A stretch of DNA of 64,000 nt from Flammeovirgaceae bacterium UBA1842 (GCA_002338655.1 DDIU01000021.1:1-64000); one strand, 5' to 3'. Numbered from the stretch's first letter, positions 24,146-33,729 are shown. Made by a program: numbers and translations. The notes: generated by a model not told the origin, from the sequence alone.

Positions 24146-25510
24146 CTATTTCTCCATTTCCATTTCCTCAGCTCCATGGGTCAACCTTTTCAATGGCTTG
24201 AGAATTGCGATAACAAGCAATCCAAATATTGTACAGAAAATAAATATGCCTGTAAACATTTCCAATTCACCTGCCGATTGAGACCATTCACCTAAACTCC
24301 CAGCAAGCTTATTGCCCAAACCGGTAGCTGCAAAATAGGCTCCCATCATAAATGATGCATATTTAACAGGGGCTAGTTTTGTGATAAATGATAATGCCAC
24401 GGGTGATGCACACAGTTCACCAAGGGTATGAAATAGATAAGCCAACACTAACCAATACATAGCTGATGAACCTGTTTCAGCATACTGATAAGATGCACCT
24501 GTCATAAATAAAAAGCCAAAGCCCATAATAATTACACCAACAGCCATTTTAAACAAAGAAGAGGATTCCTTTCCCTTTTGTTTCCACCAATACCAAAAAG
24601 CAGCAACACTGGTAGCCAAGGTCATAATAAAGAATGAATTCACTGATTGAAACCATGCAGCTGGTATTGTCCAATCAAAAAACGACCTATCCGTTTTCTG
24701 TTGTGTATACAAATTCATTAGACCCCCTGCTTGCTCAAATGCTCCCCAAAATACTATAATGATTAAAAATGATAAGAACATTACAAGCATCCTATCCTTT
24801 TCTACTTTAGTAAGGGGCTTTTTCATTATGTCTTTATTAATTGAATCGGAGGCTCCTTCAAACTCCCCTACTCCTTTTAAATATCTTCTACCATACATAA
24901 ACATAATCTGCCCAACTAACATACCTATTCCAGCTAAACCAAATCCGTAATGCCATCCATATTGAGATGCAGCATAACCAGTGGCGATAGCACCAAAAAA
25001 TGCACCCACATTTATGCCTACATAAAATATATAAAATCCCTTATCCCTTCTATCATCACCTGGCTTATATAGTCCACCAACCATGGTTGATATATTTGAC
25101 TTAAGGCCTCCAACGCCAAGAATAATAAATACGATACCTGTATAAAATGCCCACATGGCATCAAATGCCAAAACAGTATGGCCTATACAAAGCAATATCC
25201 CACCGTAGAGTACAGTTTTCTTTTGTCCTAAAAACTTATCCGCAATTATACCACCAGGTATAGTGGCTAAATAAACGAACATGGTATACCATCCATAAAA
25301 ATTGATTGTTTTAGCGTTATCCCAACCTAAACCAGGATTATCACCCATTATCGATGCCGCTAAATAAAGGGTTAATAGCGCTCTCATTCCATAATAGCTA
25401 AAACGCTCCCACATTTCAACAAAGAATAAAAAGTAAAGGCCCATTGGATGACCCCACAATTGTTTGGCATTTGCACCGTGATCAGGATGATCAATTGAAA
25501 TTGACGACAT
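24146..25510 (-). CDS. POT-family proton-dependent oligopeptide transporter
   Basis: A 454-aa polytopic inner-membrane protein with 12-14 helices. The PTR2 signature occurs at the N-terminus (FFVEMWERFSYYGMRALLTLYL, containing the ExxERFxYY motif), followed by FYGWYTMFVYLATIPGGIIADKFLGQKKTVLYGG and FYIFYVGINVGAFFGAI. It would import di- and tripeptides with protons. Start ATG 25510 (MSSISIDHPDHG) is chosen over a longer in-frame start at 25597 because the extra 29 residues lack family similarity and run through the promoter region. It is divergent from pckA. Confidence 0.93.
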   Translation of the reverse strand: MSSISIDHPDHGANAKQLWGHPMGLYFLFFVEMWERFSYYGMRALLTLYLAASIMGDNPGLGWDNAKTINFYGWYTMFVYLATIPGGIIADKFLGQKKTVLYGGILLCIGHTVLAFDAMWAFYTGIVFIILGVGGLKSNISTMVGGLYKPGDDRRDKGFYIFYVGINVGAFFGAIATGYAASQYGWHYGFGLAGIGMLVGQIMFMYGRRYLKGVGEFEGASDSINKDIMKKPLTKVEKDRMLVMFLSFLIIIVFWGAFEQAGGLMNLYTQQKTDRSFFDWTIPAAWFQSVNSFFIMTLATSVAAFWYWWKQKGKESSSLFKMAVGVIIMGFGFLFMTGASYQYAETGSSAMYWLVLAYLFHTLGELCASPVALSFITKLAPVKYASFMMGAYFAATGLGNKLAGSLGEWSQSAGELEMFTGIFIFCTIFGLLVIAILKPLKRLTHGAEEMEMEK

Positions 25511-25674
25511 ATAATTTTTAGTTAATTTTAAAATACCGCTAAAACTACTACTGTTGATCTTTATAAGCAAATTATATTGTGTGATGATAATTTGCAATAG
25601 CTATCGGATAGTGTGTTTAACAAAACAATCGATTGAAATATCATTTTCTACTACTCGCCAAGTAAAATATTTAT

Positions 25675-25682
25675 TAATTTTG
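25675..25682 (+). promoter_or_regulatory. Bacteroidota-type -7 promoter box for pckA
   Basis: TAATTTTG matches TAnnTTTG exactly, 55 bp upstream of the pckA ATG. No clear TTG is seen at the -33 position. Confidence 0.55.
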
Positions 25683-25736
25683 CAGTCGTATTTAAAAGCA
25701 CATATCTACTCATAATAAAAAATCAAAATCAGTATC

Positions 25737-27347
25737 ATGCAGGAATTAGGTTTAAAATCAGGGAATGCATCAGTTAAAGAGTTAGGCATCAATAATGGCA
25801 CGGCTCATTGGAATTTATCACCAAAAAAACTTGCTGACATAGCCGTATCATTAGGGCAAGCAACAAGAACCAATTCAGGGGCGATCTCTGTGGACACGGG
25901 TGAATTTACGGGAAGATCACCAAAAGATAGATTTATTGTAAAGGATGAAGTTACTGAGAATTCTGTGTGGTGGGGAAATATCAATATCCCATTTGAATCG
26001 GACAAATTTGACAAATTATACAAAAGGGTAACAGATTACCTCTCTGGAAAAGAAATATATGTACGGGATTCTTATGCCTGTGCCGATTTAAAGTACAAAA
26101 CCAATATTCGTGTTGTCACTGAATATGCTTGGTCGAATATGTTTGCCTTTAACATGTTTTTGAGACCCACAGATGAAGAAATAAAGTCCTTTACCCCGGA
26201 CTGGACTATAATCAATGCACCCGGGTTTATGGCTGACCCTGAAATTGATGGTACTAGACAACATAATTTTGCCATTTTAAACTTTAAGAAAAAGATAGCA
26301 CTAATTGGTGGTACGGCTTACACTGGAGAAATCAAGAAAGGGATATTTTCAGCTTTAAATTTCGAATTGCCGCATTTACACGATACATTATCGATGCACT
26401 GCTCGGCCAATACAGGTAAGGCAGGGGATACAGCAATATTCTTTGGCCTTTCAGGAACTGGAAAAACAACATTGTCAGCAGATCCCAACCGTCAACTAAT
26501 TGGTGATGACGAGCATGGCTGGTCTCATGAAAATACCGTATTTAATTTTGAAGGTGGTTGCTATGCCAAAGTGATTGACTTATCTGCAGAAAAAGAACCG
26601 GATATTTTTAATGCGATCAAAGACGGAGCCCTATTGGAGAATGTTGTAATAAACAATGGTGACATTGATTTTAAAAATAGCTCCAAAACTGAGAACACAA
26701 GGGTAAGTTACCCAATCTACCATATCAACAATATTGCTAAGCCTTCAATAGGTAAAAACCCAAAAAATATTTTCTTCCTAACCTGTGATGCTTACGGTGT
26801 GTTACCTCCTATTTCGAAACTTACACCCGGACAAGCGGCATTTCATTTCATATCTGGCTATACTGCCAAGGTAGCTGGTACTGAAGCAGGAATTACTGAA
26901 CCAGTTACAGCATTTTCAGCTTGTTTTGGTGCTCCTTTCATGCCATTACACCCAACTAAGTATGCTGAGATGCTCAGTAAGAAAATGAAAGAATCTGGTG
27001 TGAATGTATGGTTGGTCAATACAGGTTGGTCTGGTGGATCTTATGGCGTGGGTAGCCGGATGAGCCTTAAAATAACACGGGCTTTAATTGCTGCTGCATT
27101 GAGTGATGAGCTTAATAATGTTGAGTACCATAAGCATGAAATTTTTGGCTTGATGATGCCAACTACCTGTCCTAATGTTTCTGCAGATGTACTGAACCCA
27201 AGAAATACATGGGCTGATAAAGAAGCTTATGATGTTAAGGCAAATGAATTGGCCAATGCATTCAACAAAAATTTCGAAAAGTTTGCTGATAATGCAAATG
27301 AAGAAATACTAAAAGCAGCCCCTACCGCTAAGGTGGTAGCTGACTAA
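25737..27347 (+). CDS. pckA: Phosphoenolpyruvate carboxykinase (ATP)
   Basis: A 536-aa gluconeogenic enzyme converting oxaloacetate and ATP to phosphoenolpyruvate, CO2 and ADP. The substrate motif FTGRSPKD is at 57-64, the kinase P-loop GLSGTGKTTLS at ~237-247, and the metal-binding GDDEHGW just after. FEGGCYAKVIDL and a C-terminal NTGWSGGSYGVGSRMSLKITRALI block complete the family pattern. The length matches the ATP-dependent class. It is monocistronic, with its own promoter box and a strong terminator, and is divergent from the peptide transporter. Confidence 0.98.
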   Translation: MQELGLKSGNASVKELGINNGTAHWNLSPKKLADIAVSLGQATRTNSGAISVDTGEFTGRSPKDRFIVKDEVTENSVWWGNINIPFESDKFDKLYKRVTDYLSGKEIYVRDSYACADLKYKTNIRVVTEYAWSNMFAFNMFLRPTDEEIKSFTPDWTIINAPGFMADPEIDGTRQHNFAILNFKKKIALIGGTAYTGEIKKGIFSALNFELPHLHDTLSMHCSANTGKAGDTAIFFGLSGTGKTTLSADPNRQLIGDDEHGWSHENTVFNFEGGCYAKVIDLSAEKEPDIFNAIKDGALLENVVINNGDIDFKNSSKTENTRVSYPIYHINNIAKPSIGKNPKNIFFLTCDAYGVLPPISKLTPGQAAFHFISGYTAKVAGTEAGITEPVTAFSACFGAPFMPLHPTKYAEMLSKKMKESGVNVWLVNTGWSGGSYGVGSRMSLKITRALIAAALSDELNNVEYHKHEIFGLMMPTTCPNVSADVLNPRNTWADKEAYDVKANELANAFNKNFEKFADNANEEILKAAPTAKVVAD

Positions 27348-27360
27348 ATAATTTCAAACT

Positions 27361-27398
27361 AAAAAAACCATCCCGCTTACAGCGGGATGGTTTTTTTA
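27361..27398 (+). terminator. Bidirectional intrinsic terminator between pckA and a convergent lipoprotein gene
   Basis: CCATCCCGC (27368-27376) pairs with GCGGGATGG (27382-27390) around a short loop. A seven-A run precedes it and a seven-T run follows, so it can terminate both converging genes. Confidence 0.92.
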
Positions 27399-27417
27399 TG
27401 CCCAATATGTTTTACGG

Positions 27418-28299
27418 CTATTTTGACTGGCCCGATGTTTCAATTACCAGGTAATTGGTATCTTTCCAGAAAGCATCCGCATCTTTAATCACCAGTTTCT
27501 CAACGCTTCCCTCACCAACAAATTCGTAACTTCCATCAGGGTGAGAAGATATCAACTTTGCCTTTTTGCAATTCAAGTCAATTGCATTCAATTTATCCTT
27601 CTCAGCCTTAATAAAAAGTCCGTCTGAGGCATTGGCATTAAGTACTTTAACCTTACCTAAACCAATAAATCCACCTTCTTTATTTACAATCTCCTTCTCT
27701 TTCAACTCCTTAGCTTCTGCAGCTATATAGTAGGCCCGGTTCAAAGTGTTCCTTAAATCTTCAGATAACATTAATTGCTCATCAAGCTCTACTCCCAAAT
27801 CGAAAAGTTGACTCTCCAAAGATTCCCTTAATGCCGTTAACTCCAATTGTTTATCAATAAGTTTCTGGCTCGTTTCCTTTACTTTTTTGTCTAATGACAG
27901 TATCTCATCACTTTTGGCATTTGAAAGTCTCCGGATCTCATTTAGGTTTTTGTCCAGGGTCAATATTTTCATTCTTGAATTTTCCATCAAAGCACGGATA
28001 TTGGCAATCCTGTTTTTAATATTCTCCGCTACATCCTTCTTATCCTTCAATTCTGGGGTCAGTGAAGACACCAAAGTTTGATTGGCTGAAATTGAAGCTA
28101 AGTTATTATCAATTTCCTGTAGTGTTTTTTTATAGCTCTCTATTGAACTGTTCAATTTAGAACTACCACTTTTAAACTCCTCATTCTGTTTTTTTAACTC
28201 TGCATTCTCACTTTTCAAGGCAATGTTTTCCTTTTCAAGTTTTGTTTGACAAGCCGTTAGTGTGATCACTATAAGCAAGGACATCAAAATTTGTTTCAT
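27418..28299 (-). CDS. Coiled-coil lipoprotein
   Basis: A 293-aa lipoprotein with lipobox LTAC (Cys17). Residues ~20-190 form a long coiled coil (KENIALKSENAELKKQNEEF, then repeated NIKNRIANIRALMEN-like heptads). The C-terminal ~90 residues form a globular beta-rich domain (GGFIGLGKVKVLNANASDGLFIKAEKDKLNAIDL, then SYEFVGEGSVEKLVIKDADAFWKDTNYLVIE). It resembles Bacteroidota proteins annotated only as hypothetical. A periplasmic structural role is inferred. It shares a terminator with pckA. Confidence 0.75.
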   Translation of the reverse strand: MKQILMSLLIVITLTACQTKLEKENIALKSENAELKKQNEEFKSGSSKLNSSIESYKKTLQEIDNNLASISANQTLVSSLTPELKDKKDVAENIKNRIANIRALMENSRMKILTLDKNLNEIRRLSNAKSDEILSLDKKVKETSQKLIDKQLELTALRESLESQLFDLGVELDEQLMLSEDLRNTLNRAYYIAAEAKELKEKEIVNKEGGFIGLGKVKVLNANASDGLFIKAEKDKLNAIDLNCKKAKLISSHPDGSYEFVGEGSVEKLVIKDADAFWKDTNYLVIETSGQSK

Positions 28300-28428
28300 T
28301 TGTCAGGTTTAATTTATGTTGTTTTTATGTTGTTGCTATTTGACGCAACGATTTTAAAAAGTCACATACGAATTAATAACCTCTTTAAAGAAGTGTTTAT
28401 AAAAACAGCTAAGGATGGTTTTTTAGTA

Positions 28429-29715
28429 CTATCCAAACAACGCGCCTGCAATAGTAGCCGTCATCATTGTGGCCAAAGTAGCTGCCAGTAATGCGCGCAT
28501 ACCCAAGCGGGAAAGATCGCCTTGTCTTGTAGGTGCCATGCCGCCAATACCTCCAATTTGAATGGCTATGGAGCTAAAGTTGGCAAAGCCACACAGGGCA
28601 TAAGTAGAAATGACAATAGATTTTTCACTTAGCATTGCGGCATGCTTCATATCAGCTAAGCTTAGGTAGGCAACAAATTCATTGATTACAATTTTTTGAC
28701 CTAAAAGGCTTCCGACCGAAATGGTTTCCGACCAATCTACCCCCATAATAAATGCAAATACCCTAAACCCTTGGCCAAGTATATATTCTAGCGAAAACCC
28801 TGTAAATGTACCCCCTGTACTTGAAACAACGAAGTCATTTAACCCTGTCCAGCTACCAATACCATCAACAAGTATCCAGTTAATCGCATAGATTATGGCG
28901 ATAAATGCCAGTAGCATACCCCCTATGTTAATGGCAAGCTTAACACCATCGGCTGCCCCACGTGCCAGGGAATCTACTAAATTCACTCCAATACTCTCTT
29001 TGGACACTGTTAAATCCGAATTAATGGCTTCCTTATTGGTCTCAGGCAATATCATCTTGGCTAACACAATTGCTGCTGGTGCATTCATAATAGAAGCACT
29101 CAATAGATAAGCTGCATATTTAGCACGTTCAACCGGATCATCACCACCAAGAAAGGCCACATATCCAGCCAGTACCCCACCAGCGATGGTGGCCATACCG
29201 CCAGTCATAAGGCACATAAGTTCTGACTTGGTCATGTCCTTTACAAAAGGCCGTACCAACAATGGCGCTTCTGTCTGCCCTAGGAAGATATTTCCTGCTG
29301 CCGACAAACTCTCAGCCCCTGATAAGCGCATGGTTCTCGCCATGATCCAGGCAATACCAAAAACCACCTTTTGAAGAATCCCTAAATAGTACAGGCCGGC
29401 TGAAACCGTGGAGAAGAAGATCACCGTTGGCAGCACTTGAAAAGCAAAAATAAATCCGAGTTTATTAGTGGCGAGGTCACCAAAAAGAAATTGGGCCCCA
29501 TCCATTGAAAAACTTAAAAATTTAACAAATTTTTCGCTTATGAAATCAAAACCCGTAGCAACAAACCCAACTTTGGTAATAAGTAAGGCAAATATAATTT
29601 GAAGTAAAAGCCCTATACCTACAAGTCGCCAGTCAATGGCTTTTTTATTAGTTGAAAATAGATAGGCAAAGCCTATTAGAGCGGCTAATCCTAAAATCCC
29701 ACGTAAGTATTCCAT
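28429..29715 (-). CDS. CNT-family concentrative nucleoside transporter (NupC type)
   Basis: A 428-aa inner-membrane transporter with 8-10 helices. Conserved CNT elements include GAESLSAAGNIFLGQTEAPLLVRP (QTEAP nucleoside-site motif), MTGGMATIAGGVLAGYVAFLG and the C-terminal YALCGFANFSSIAIQIGGIGGMAP (GFANFSSI motif). It imports nucleosides by Na+ or H+ symport. It is on the same strand as the DUF151/etf genes but is separated from them by a terminator-like hairpin at 29729. Confidence 0.95.
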   Translation of the reverse strand: MEYLRGILGLAALIGFAYLFSTNKKAIDWRLVGIGLLLQIIFALLITKVGFVATGFDFISEKFVKFLSFSMDGAQFLFGDLATNKLGFIFAFQVLPTVIFFSTVSAGLYYLGILQKVVFGIAWIMARTMRLSGAESLSAAGNIFLGQTEAPLLVRPFVKDMTKSELMCLMTGGMATIAGGVLAGYVAFLGGDDPVERAKYAAYLLSASIMNAPAAIVLAKMILPETNKEAINSDLTVSKESIGVNLVDSLARGAADGVKLAINIGGMLLAFIAIIYAINWILVDGIGSWTGLNDFVVSSTGGTFTGFSLEYILGQGFRVFAFIMGVDWSETISVGSLLGQKIVINEFVAYLSLADMKHAAMLSEKSIVISTYALCGFANFSSIAIQIGGIGGMAPTRQGDLSRLGMRALLAATLATMMTATIAGALFG

Positions 29716-29728
29716 TGGCTGTAGTGCA

Positions 29729-29786
29729 TAAAAAAGCTGATTTTAAGCATTATGAGGACTAACATCCCCTTGCAATAAAATCAGCT
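29729..29786 (-). terminator. Hairpin with T-run between DUF151 nuclease and CNT transporter genes
   Basis: A perfect 11-bp stem (AGCTGATTTTA at 29735-29745, TAAAATCAGCT at 29776-29786) encloses a 30-nt loop with a possible inner hairpin. On the minus strand the stem is followed by six T residues, so it can end the etfB-etfA-DUF151 transcript before the transporter gene. Confidence 0.7.
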
Positions 29787-29792
29787 CTGAAG

Positions 29793-30395
29793 TTAGTTTC
29801 TTTTACTCAATTCGTCCCTTATTTTAGCTGCCTTTTCGTAATCCTCATTTTCAATAGCTTCATTGAGCAATTCATTGAGTTTATCAACTGACAAATTCTT
29901 CAGCCCACCTGTAGAACCTGATTCTTCCTTTTTTACCGTTGGCCGAAGTTCACTTTTGATTTCTGTAATATCATCTTCATTTTCATCTGTCAGCACAATA
30001 CCGGCCTCTGCCAATATTGATTCATAGGTAAAAATAGGTGCCTCAAACCTCAACCCAATAGCGATAGCATCCGAAGGACGTGCATCTACCTCTATAGTTT
30101 TTTCTCCATTTGTGCAGAGGATCTTAGCAAAAAAAACACCTTCTTTTAAATCTGAGATAATGATTTCTTCTACTTTATAATTAAAGCTATGTGCAAATGA
30201 CTTAAATAGGTCATGTGTCATTGGCCGATTGGGAATAATCTTTTCAATCTCAATGGCAATGGCTTGCGCTTCAAACATGCCAATAATTATAGGAAGTCTT
30301 CGACTTCCTTCCGTTTCACCCAATACAAGCGCAAAAGACCCGGATTGAGACTGGCTTGAAGAAAGTCCTAATATTTCTAATCGAATCTTATCCAC
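29793..30395 (-). CDS. Bifunctional nuclease family protein (DUF151) with C-terminal UVR motif
   Basis: A 200-aa protein. Residues ~1-135 are DUF151 (IRLEILGLSSSQSQSGSFALVLGETEGSRRLPIIIGMFEAQAIAIEIEKI, then EVDARPSDAIAIGLRFEAPIF). The C-terminal ~40 residues are a UvrB/UvrC-interaction helix pair (VDKLNELLNEAIENEDYEKAAKIRDELSKR). DUF151 proteins have reported dual RNase/DNase activity in plants, while a bacterial role is less clear. It is 6 bp downstream of etfA in the same operon, a linkage seen in Bacteroidota from memory. Confidence 0.9.
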   Translation of the reverse strand: MDKIRLEILGLSSSQSQSGSFALVLGETEGSRRLPIIIGMFEAQAIAIEIEKIIPNRPMTHDLFKSFAHSFNYKVEEIIISDLKEGVFFAKILCTNGEKTIEVDARPSDAIAIGLRFEAPIFTYESILAEAGIVLTDENEDDITEIKSELRPTVKKEESGSTGGLKNLSVDKLNELLNEAIENEDYEKAAKIRDELSKRN

Positions 30396-30401
30396 AAATA
30401 T

Positions 30402-31361
30402 CTACTTCGCTGCTTTAATTGCTTCTGTTAATTTCGGTATTACCTCGAAAGCATCACCGACAATACCGTAATCAGCTGCTTTAAAGAATGGTGCTTCAGG
30501 GTCTTTATTGATAACTACAATGTTTTTAGAAGAATTAACCCCTGCCAAATGTTGAATAGCTCCCGAAATACCTATTGCAATATACAACTGTGGACTAACT
30601 TTTACTCCTGTTTGCCCCACATGTTCATGATGCGGCCTCCAACCCATGTCTGAAACAGGTTTGCTGCAACCGGTAGCGGCTCCAAGTTCCTTGGCTAATT
30701 CTTCAATCATTCCCCAGTTTTCTGATCCTTTTAAACCTCTACCTCCAGAAACTACAATTTCAGCTTCCGGCAACAATATATCCCCTGTTGCTTTTTCAGT
30801 AGATGTTATTTTTGCACTAAAATCTGCATCATTAAAATTTGCACTAAATACTTCTACATTGGCACTACCACCCAGCTCTTTAACTTCAGCAGCATTTTTT
30901 CTTATTGCCAGTATTTTTTTCGCTTTTGTCAATTCTACATTAGCGAAAGCCTTACCTGTATAAATACTTCTTTTTACACTGAAACCACCATCTGTCGAAG
31001 GCAGCTCTGTTACGTTAGATACCAAACTAGCATCCATTTTAATAGCGACTCTGGCAGAAACCGGGTTGCCCAAAGAGGAATTGGCCAATACCAAAACATC
31101 GGCTCCTATTTTTTCCATTGCTTGCGCAATCCCTGATGCATAAGCTTGGATAACTCCTTGGTTTAATTTCTCATCGTTAATATGTAAAACTTTAGTGGCT
31201 CCAAAATTTCCAAGTCCACTTAATTCATCTTGACTTACTTCATTGCCAAATGCGATGGCAGTAACTTCCCCACCCATTGCATGGGCAAAAGCTATGGCTT
31301 CAAGAGAAGATTTTTTTATGCGTCCATCCGCACTTTCAACAAATACTAATATTGATGACAT
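30402..31361 (-). CDS. etfA: Electron transfer flavoprotein subunit alpha
   Basis: A 319-aa FAD-binding ETF subunit. The C-terminal FAD-binding signature is present (VVSGGRGLKGSENWGMIEELAKELGAATGCSKPVSDMGWRPHHEHVGQTGVKVSPQLYIAIGISGAIQHLAGV). ETF takes electrons from acyl-CoA dehydrogenases in the cytosol and passes them to the quinone pool through ETF-quinone oxidoreductase. It lies 31 bp after etfB and 6 bp before the DUF151 gene. Confidence 0.97.
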   Translation of the reverse strand: MSSILVFVESADGRIKKSSLEAIAFAHAMGGEVTAIAFGNEVSQDELSGLGNFGATKVLHINDEKLNQGVIQAYASGIAQAMEKIGADVLVLANSSLGNPVSARVAIKMDASLVSNVTELPSTDGGFSVKRSIYTGKAFANVELTKAKKILAIRKNAAEVKELGGSANVEVFSANFNDADFSAKITSTEKATGDILLPEAEIVVSGGRGLKGSENWGMIEELAKELGAATGCSKPVSDMGWRPHHEHVGQTGVKVSPQLYIAIGISGAIQHLAGVNSSKNIVVINKDPEAPFFKAADYGIVGDAFEVIPKLTEAIKAAK

Positions 31362-31392
31362 ATGTATATTCTTTTTATAGTCTTAAAATAAA

Positions 31393-32130
31393 TTATAATA
31401 CCTTGGCCTCATTTTTAAGCAGCGTGACCAGTTCGGCTACATTATCAGCGTCCACCATCTTAATTGCCCCTTTGGCAGGTGGCATAACAAACTTTTGAAG
31501 TGCTGTACCCGACTGATTAACAGATGGCTCAACTACATTAAGTGGCTTTGTCCTTGCCGACATTATCCCTCTCATATTGGGTATTTTCCATTCAGCTATA
31601 GGTTCTTGGCACCCGGCCACAAACGGCATTTTTACCTCAATAAATTCTTTCCCTCCTTCTATTTCCCTAGCTATTTTTGCCGTATCGCCTTCAATTTCCA
31701 AAGTCATTACTGGAGACAATGACGGTATGCCTAAAATTTCGCCTACCATTCCATGGACCATCCCTCCATTAAAATCAATTGATTCACGGCCCATCAGTAT
31801 TAAATCATAGTTACCATCTTTGGCAACTTTCGCAATTTCATTTGCCACAAACAAAGAATCTGTAGGCTCTGCATTCACTCTTATCGCTTCATCGGCACCA
31901 ATTGCCAAGGCCTTTCTAATGGTAGGTTCTGTCTCCACACCACCAACGTTCAACACGGTGATATTCCCTCCCGCTTGTTCTTTCAGTTCCACTGCCCTAG
32001 CCAGTGCATAATCATCATATGGCCCTATTATAAATTGAACACCATTGGCATCAAACTTTTGATCATTATCAGTAAATGAGATACGAGAAGTTGTGTCCGG
32101 TACGTGGGTAATACAAACTAATATTTTCAT
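31393..32130 (-). CDS. etfB: Electron transfer flavoprotein subunit beta
   Basis: A 245-aa AMP-binding ETF subunit (MKILVCITHVPDTTSRISF; YDDYALARAVELKEQAGGNITVLNVG; YDLILMGRESIDFNGGMVHGMVGEILGIP). It forms the heterodimer with EtfA. It is the first gene of the minus-strand etfB-etfA-DUF151 operon and is divergent from a small TPR gene. Confidence 0.97.
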   Translation of the reverse strand: MKILVCITHVPDTTSRISFTDNDQKFDANGVQFIIGPYDDYALARAVELKEQAGGNITVLNVGGVETEPTIRKALAIGADEAIRVNAEPTDSLFVANEIAKVAKDGNYDLILMGRESIDFNGGMVHGMVGEILGIPSLSPVMTLEIEGDTAKIAREIEGGKEFIEVKMPFVAGCQEPIAEWKIPNMRGIMSARTKPLNVVEPSVNQSGTALQKFVMPPAKGAIKMVDADNVAELVTLLKNEAKVL

Positions 32131-32169
32131 TTAAACTCTATGGATTAAAATTGTTGTAAATTAAGCTAT

Positions 32170-32177
32170 TATTTTTG
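32170..32177 (+). promoter_or_regulatory. Promoter box for the small TPR gene
   Basis: TATTTTTG matches TAnnTTTG, 41 bp upstream of the start codon, with TTGTTG at 32151-32156 at a plausible -33 position. Confidence 0.5.
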
Positions 32178-32218
32178 CCGTGAAGATAGCGAATAATGAA
32201 GCAAATAAAAATTGATAG

Positions 32219-32536
32219 ATGATGAATTCACCACGCCTTGAGCAACTCCTAGAGTTCTATAAAGAAGACCCAAATGACGCATTTAGCATCTATGCAATTG
32301 CCACGGAATACTTGAAATCAGATCTGACGCTTGCACGTAAATATTTTGAAATCCTGCTAAAAGATCATCCAGATTACCTGCCTACTTATTACCATGTTGC
32401 TCACTTATATGAGGAGCTTGATGAAAATGAATTGGCTGAAAAAGCCTACAGGAAAGGAATAATTTTAGCCACCAAACAAGGCAATGCCACCACCCTTAGA
32501 GAATTAAAAAATGCTTTGGATGAGTTGATGTTTTGA
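32219..32536 (+). CDS. Small TPR protein
   Basis: A 105-aa soluble protein made of two to three TPR-like helix pairs (RLEQLLEFYKEDPNDAFSIYAIATEYLKS, LARKYFEILLKDHPDYLPTYYHVAHLYEELDENELAEKAYRKGIILA). It has no signal peptide. Such proteins are probable interaction adaptors; no partner is suggested by the neighbours. Two adjacent Met codons open the frame, so the start may be 32219 or 32222. It is divergent from etfB and has its own promoter box. Confidence 0.85.
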   Translation: MMNSPRLEQLLEFYKEDPNDAFSIYAIATEYLKSDLTLARKYFEILLKDHPDYLPTYYHVAHLYEELDENELAEKAYRKGIILATKQGNATTLRELKNALDELMF

Positions 32537-32586
32537 GCTATTGACTCACCCCAAAATATCTAATAGTTGTTAAAGCTGGCAGCATA

Positions 32587-32615
32587 TTTAATTACTAAAA
32601 TATTTAGTAATTAAA
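32587..32615. promoter_or_regulatory. Operator-like palindrome between two convergent genes
   Basis: A perfect inverted repeat with 13-bp arms (TTTAATTACTAAA at 32587-32599, TTTAGTAATTAAA at 32603-32615) and a 3-bp spacer lies between the ends of the TPR gene and the oxidoreductase gene. It resembles operators of HxlR- or MarR-type regulators and is not followed by the T-run expected of a terminator, yet no promoter or regulator gene is next to it. Confidence 0.5.
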
Positions 32616-32662
32616 TATATAACTGCCTGTAAATCAACAACAATAATATTGCTTAACTCAAG

Positions 32663-33655
32663 TTAAAGTTTAACAACCAATTTTCCGAGTTTATTGGATT
32701 TGGCTATATCATCAAAGGCCGAAACAACCTCATCGAAAGGACGAACCGAGTCTAAAATTGGCTTGATTTTATGTTTAGAAACGAAAGCGAGCATACTTGC
32801 AAATTCCTTATCGTTACCCATGGTAGTACCTTGTAAGGTAATCTGGTTCCAGAACATTCTATACAGGTCCAATGAAGAAGGGAGCCCATTCGTGGCACCA
32901 TAAAAAATTATTCTTCCGGCCGGCCGCATCATCTTTATAAACGTGTTGATTTGGTCTCCCCCGGCACTATCGATCACCACATCAAAACCACCTTTGGTTT
33001 GCCATGGGTTTTTATGCCAGTCGGCATCTTTATAATTAAAGCCTCCTTGAGCCCCAAGAGCTATGGCCTTCGCTATCTTTTCTTTGCTCCCTGAAGTAAC
33101 ATATACTTTGGCTCCAGCAGCCAAGGCAAACTGAAATGCAAACTGTGCTACTCCCCCACCAAATCCTGATATCAATACATTATCATTTTCCTTTATTTGA
33201 CCCCAACGAAAGCACGTCCTGAAAGAGGTCAACCCACCGAGCGGCAAAGCTGCTGCCTCCTCATCAGAAAGATGTTTTGGTACATCATGCACCCGATCAA
33301 AATTGACGGAGGTATACTCTGCCAATGAACCGTTTGAAGGCATGCCCAATATGGCATAGTCACGTGACTGTACTACTTCATTATTTCCCCAATTGATATT
33401 TGGATTTATGATTACCTTTCGTCCGATATTTTTCTTATTAACCCCTTTCCCTACTTCAACTATTTCTCCTACCCCATCAGAACCTAAAACAGAACCGAAC
33501 TTTATGTTTGGATACTTACCTTGACGGATGAATTGATCCCGTTTGTTCAAGGCAGCTGCACTTATTTTTATTAAAACCTCGTTATCACTGGGTTTCGGTT
33601 GCTTGATTTCGACTACTTTGATTTGTCCTGATGCTACGATAGATAATGCCTTCAT
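32663..33655 (-). CDS. Zinc-independent medium-chain dehydrogenase/quinone oxidoreductase family protein
   Basis: A 330-aa MDR-superfamily enzyme with a GroES-like N-terminal domain (EVLIKISAAALNKRDQFIRQGKYPNIKFGSVLGSDGVGEIVEVGKGV) and a Rossmann domain (NVLISGFGGGVAQFAFQFALAAGAKVYVTSGSKEKIAKAIALGAQGGFNY). The Cys/His catalytic zinc ligands of true alcohol dehydrogenases are absent, pointing to an NADPH:quinone reductase-like or enoyl reductase activity. The substrate is not predictable. It is on the same strand as dnaB, 74 bp downstream, probably as a separate unit. Confidence 0.88.
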   Translation of the reverse strand: MKALSIVASGQIKVVEIKQPKPSDNEVLIKISAAALNKRDQFIRQGKYPNIKFGSVLGSDGVGEIVEVGKGVNKKNIGRKVIINPNINWGNNEVVQSRDYAILGMPSNGSLAEYTSVNFDRVHDVPKHLSDEEAAALPLGGLTSFRTCFRWGQIKENDNVLISGFGGGVAQFAFQFALAAGAKVYVTSGSKEKIAKAIALGAQGGFNYKDADWHKNPWQTKGGFDVVIDSAGGDQINTFIKMMRPAGRIIFYGATNGLPSSLDLYRMFWNQITLQGTTMGNDKEFASMLAFVSKHKIKPILDSVRPFDEVVSAFDDIAKSNKLGKLVVKL

Positions 33656-33729
33656 TTCTAAATGTTTTAAATGATTGCTTTGAAGATAATAAAAGGGTAT
33701 GACCCTTACAACATGAATATTAGGATTGT

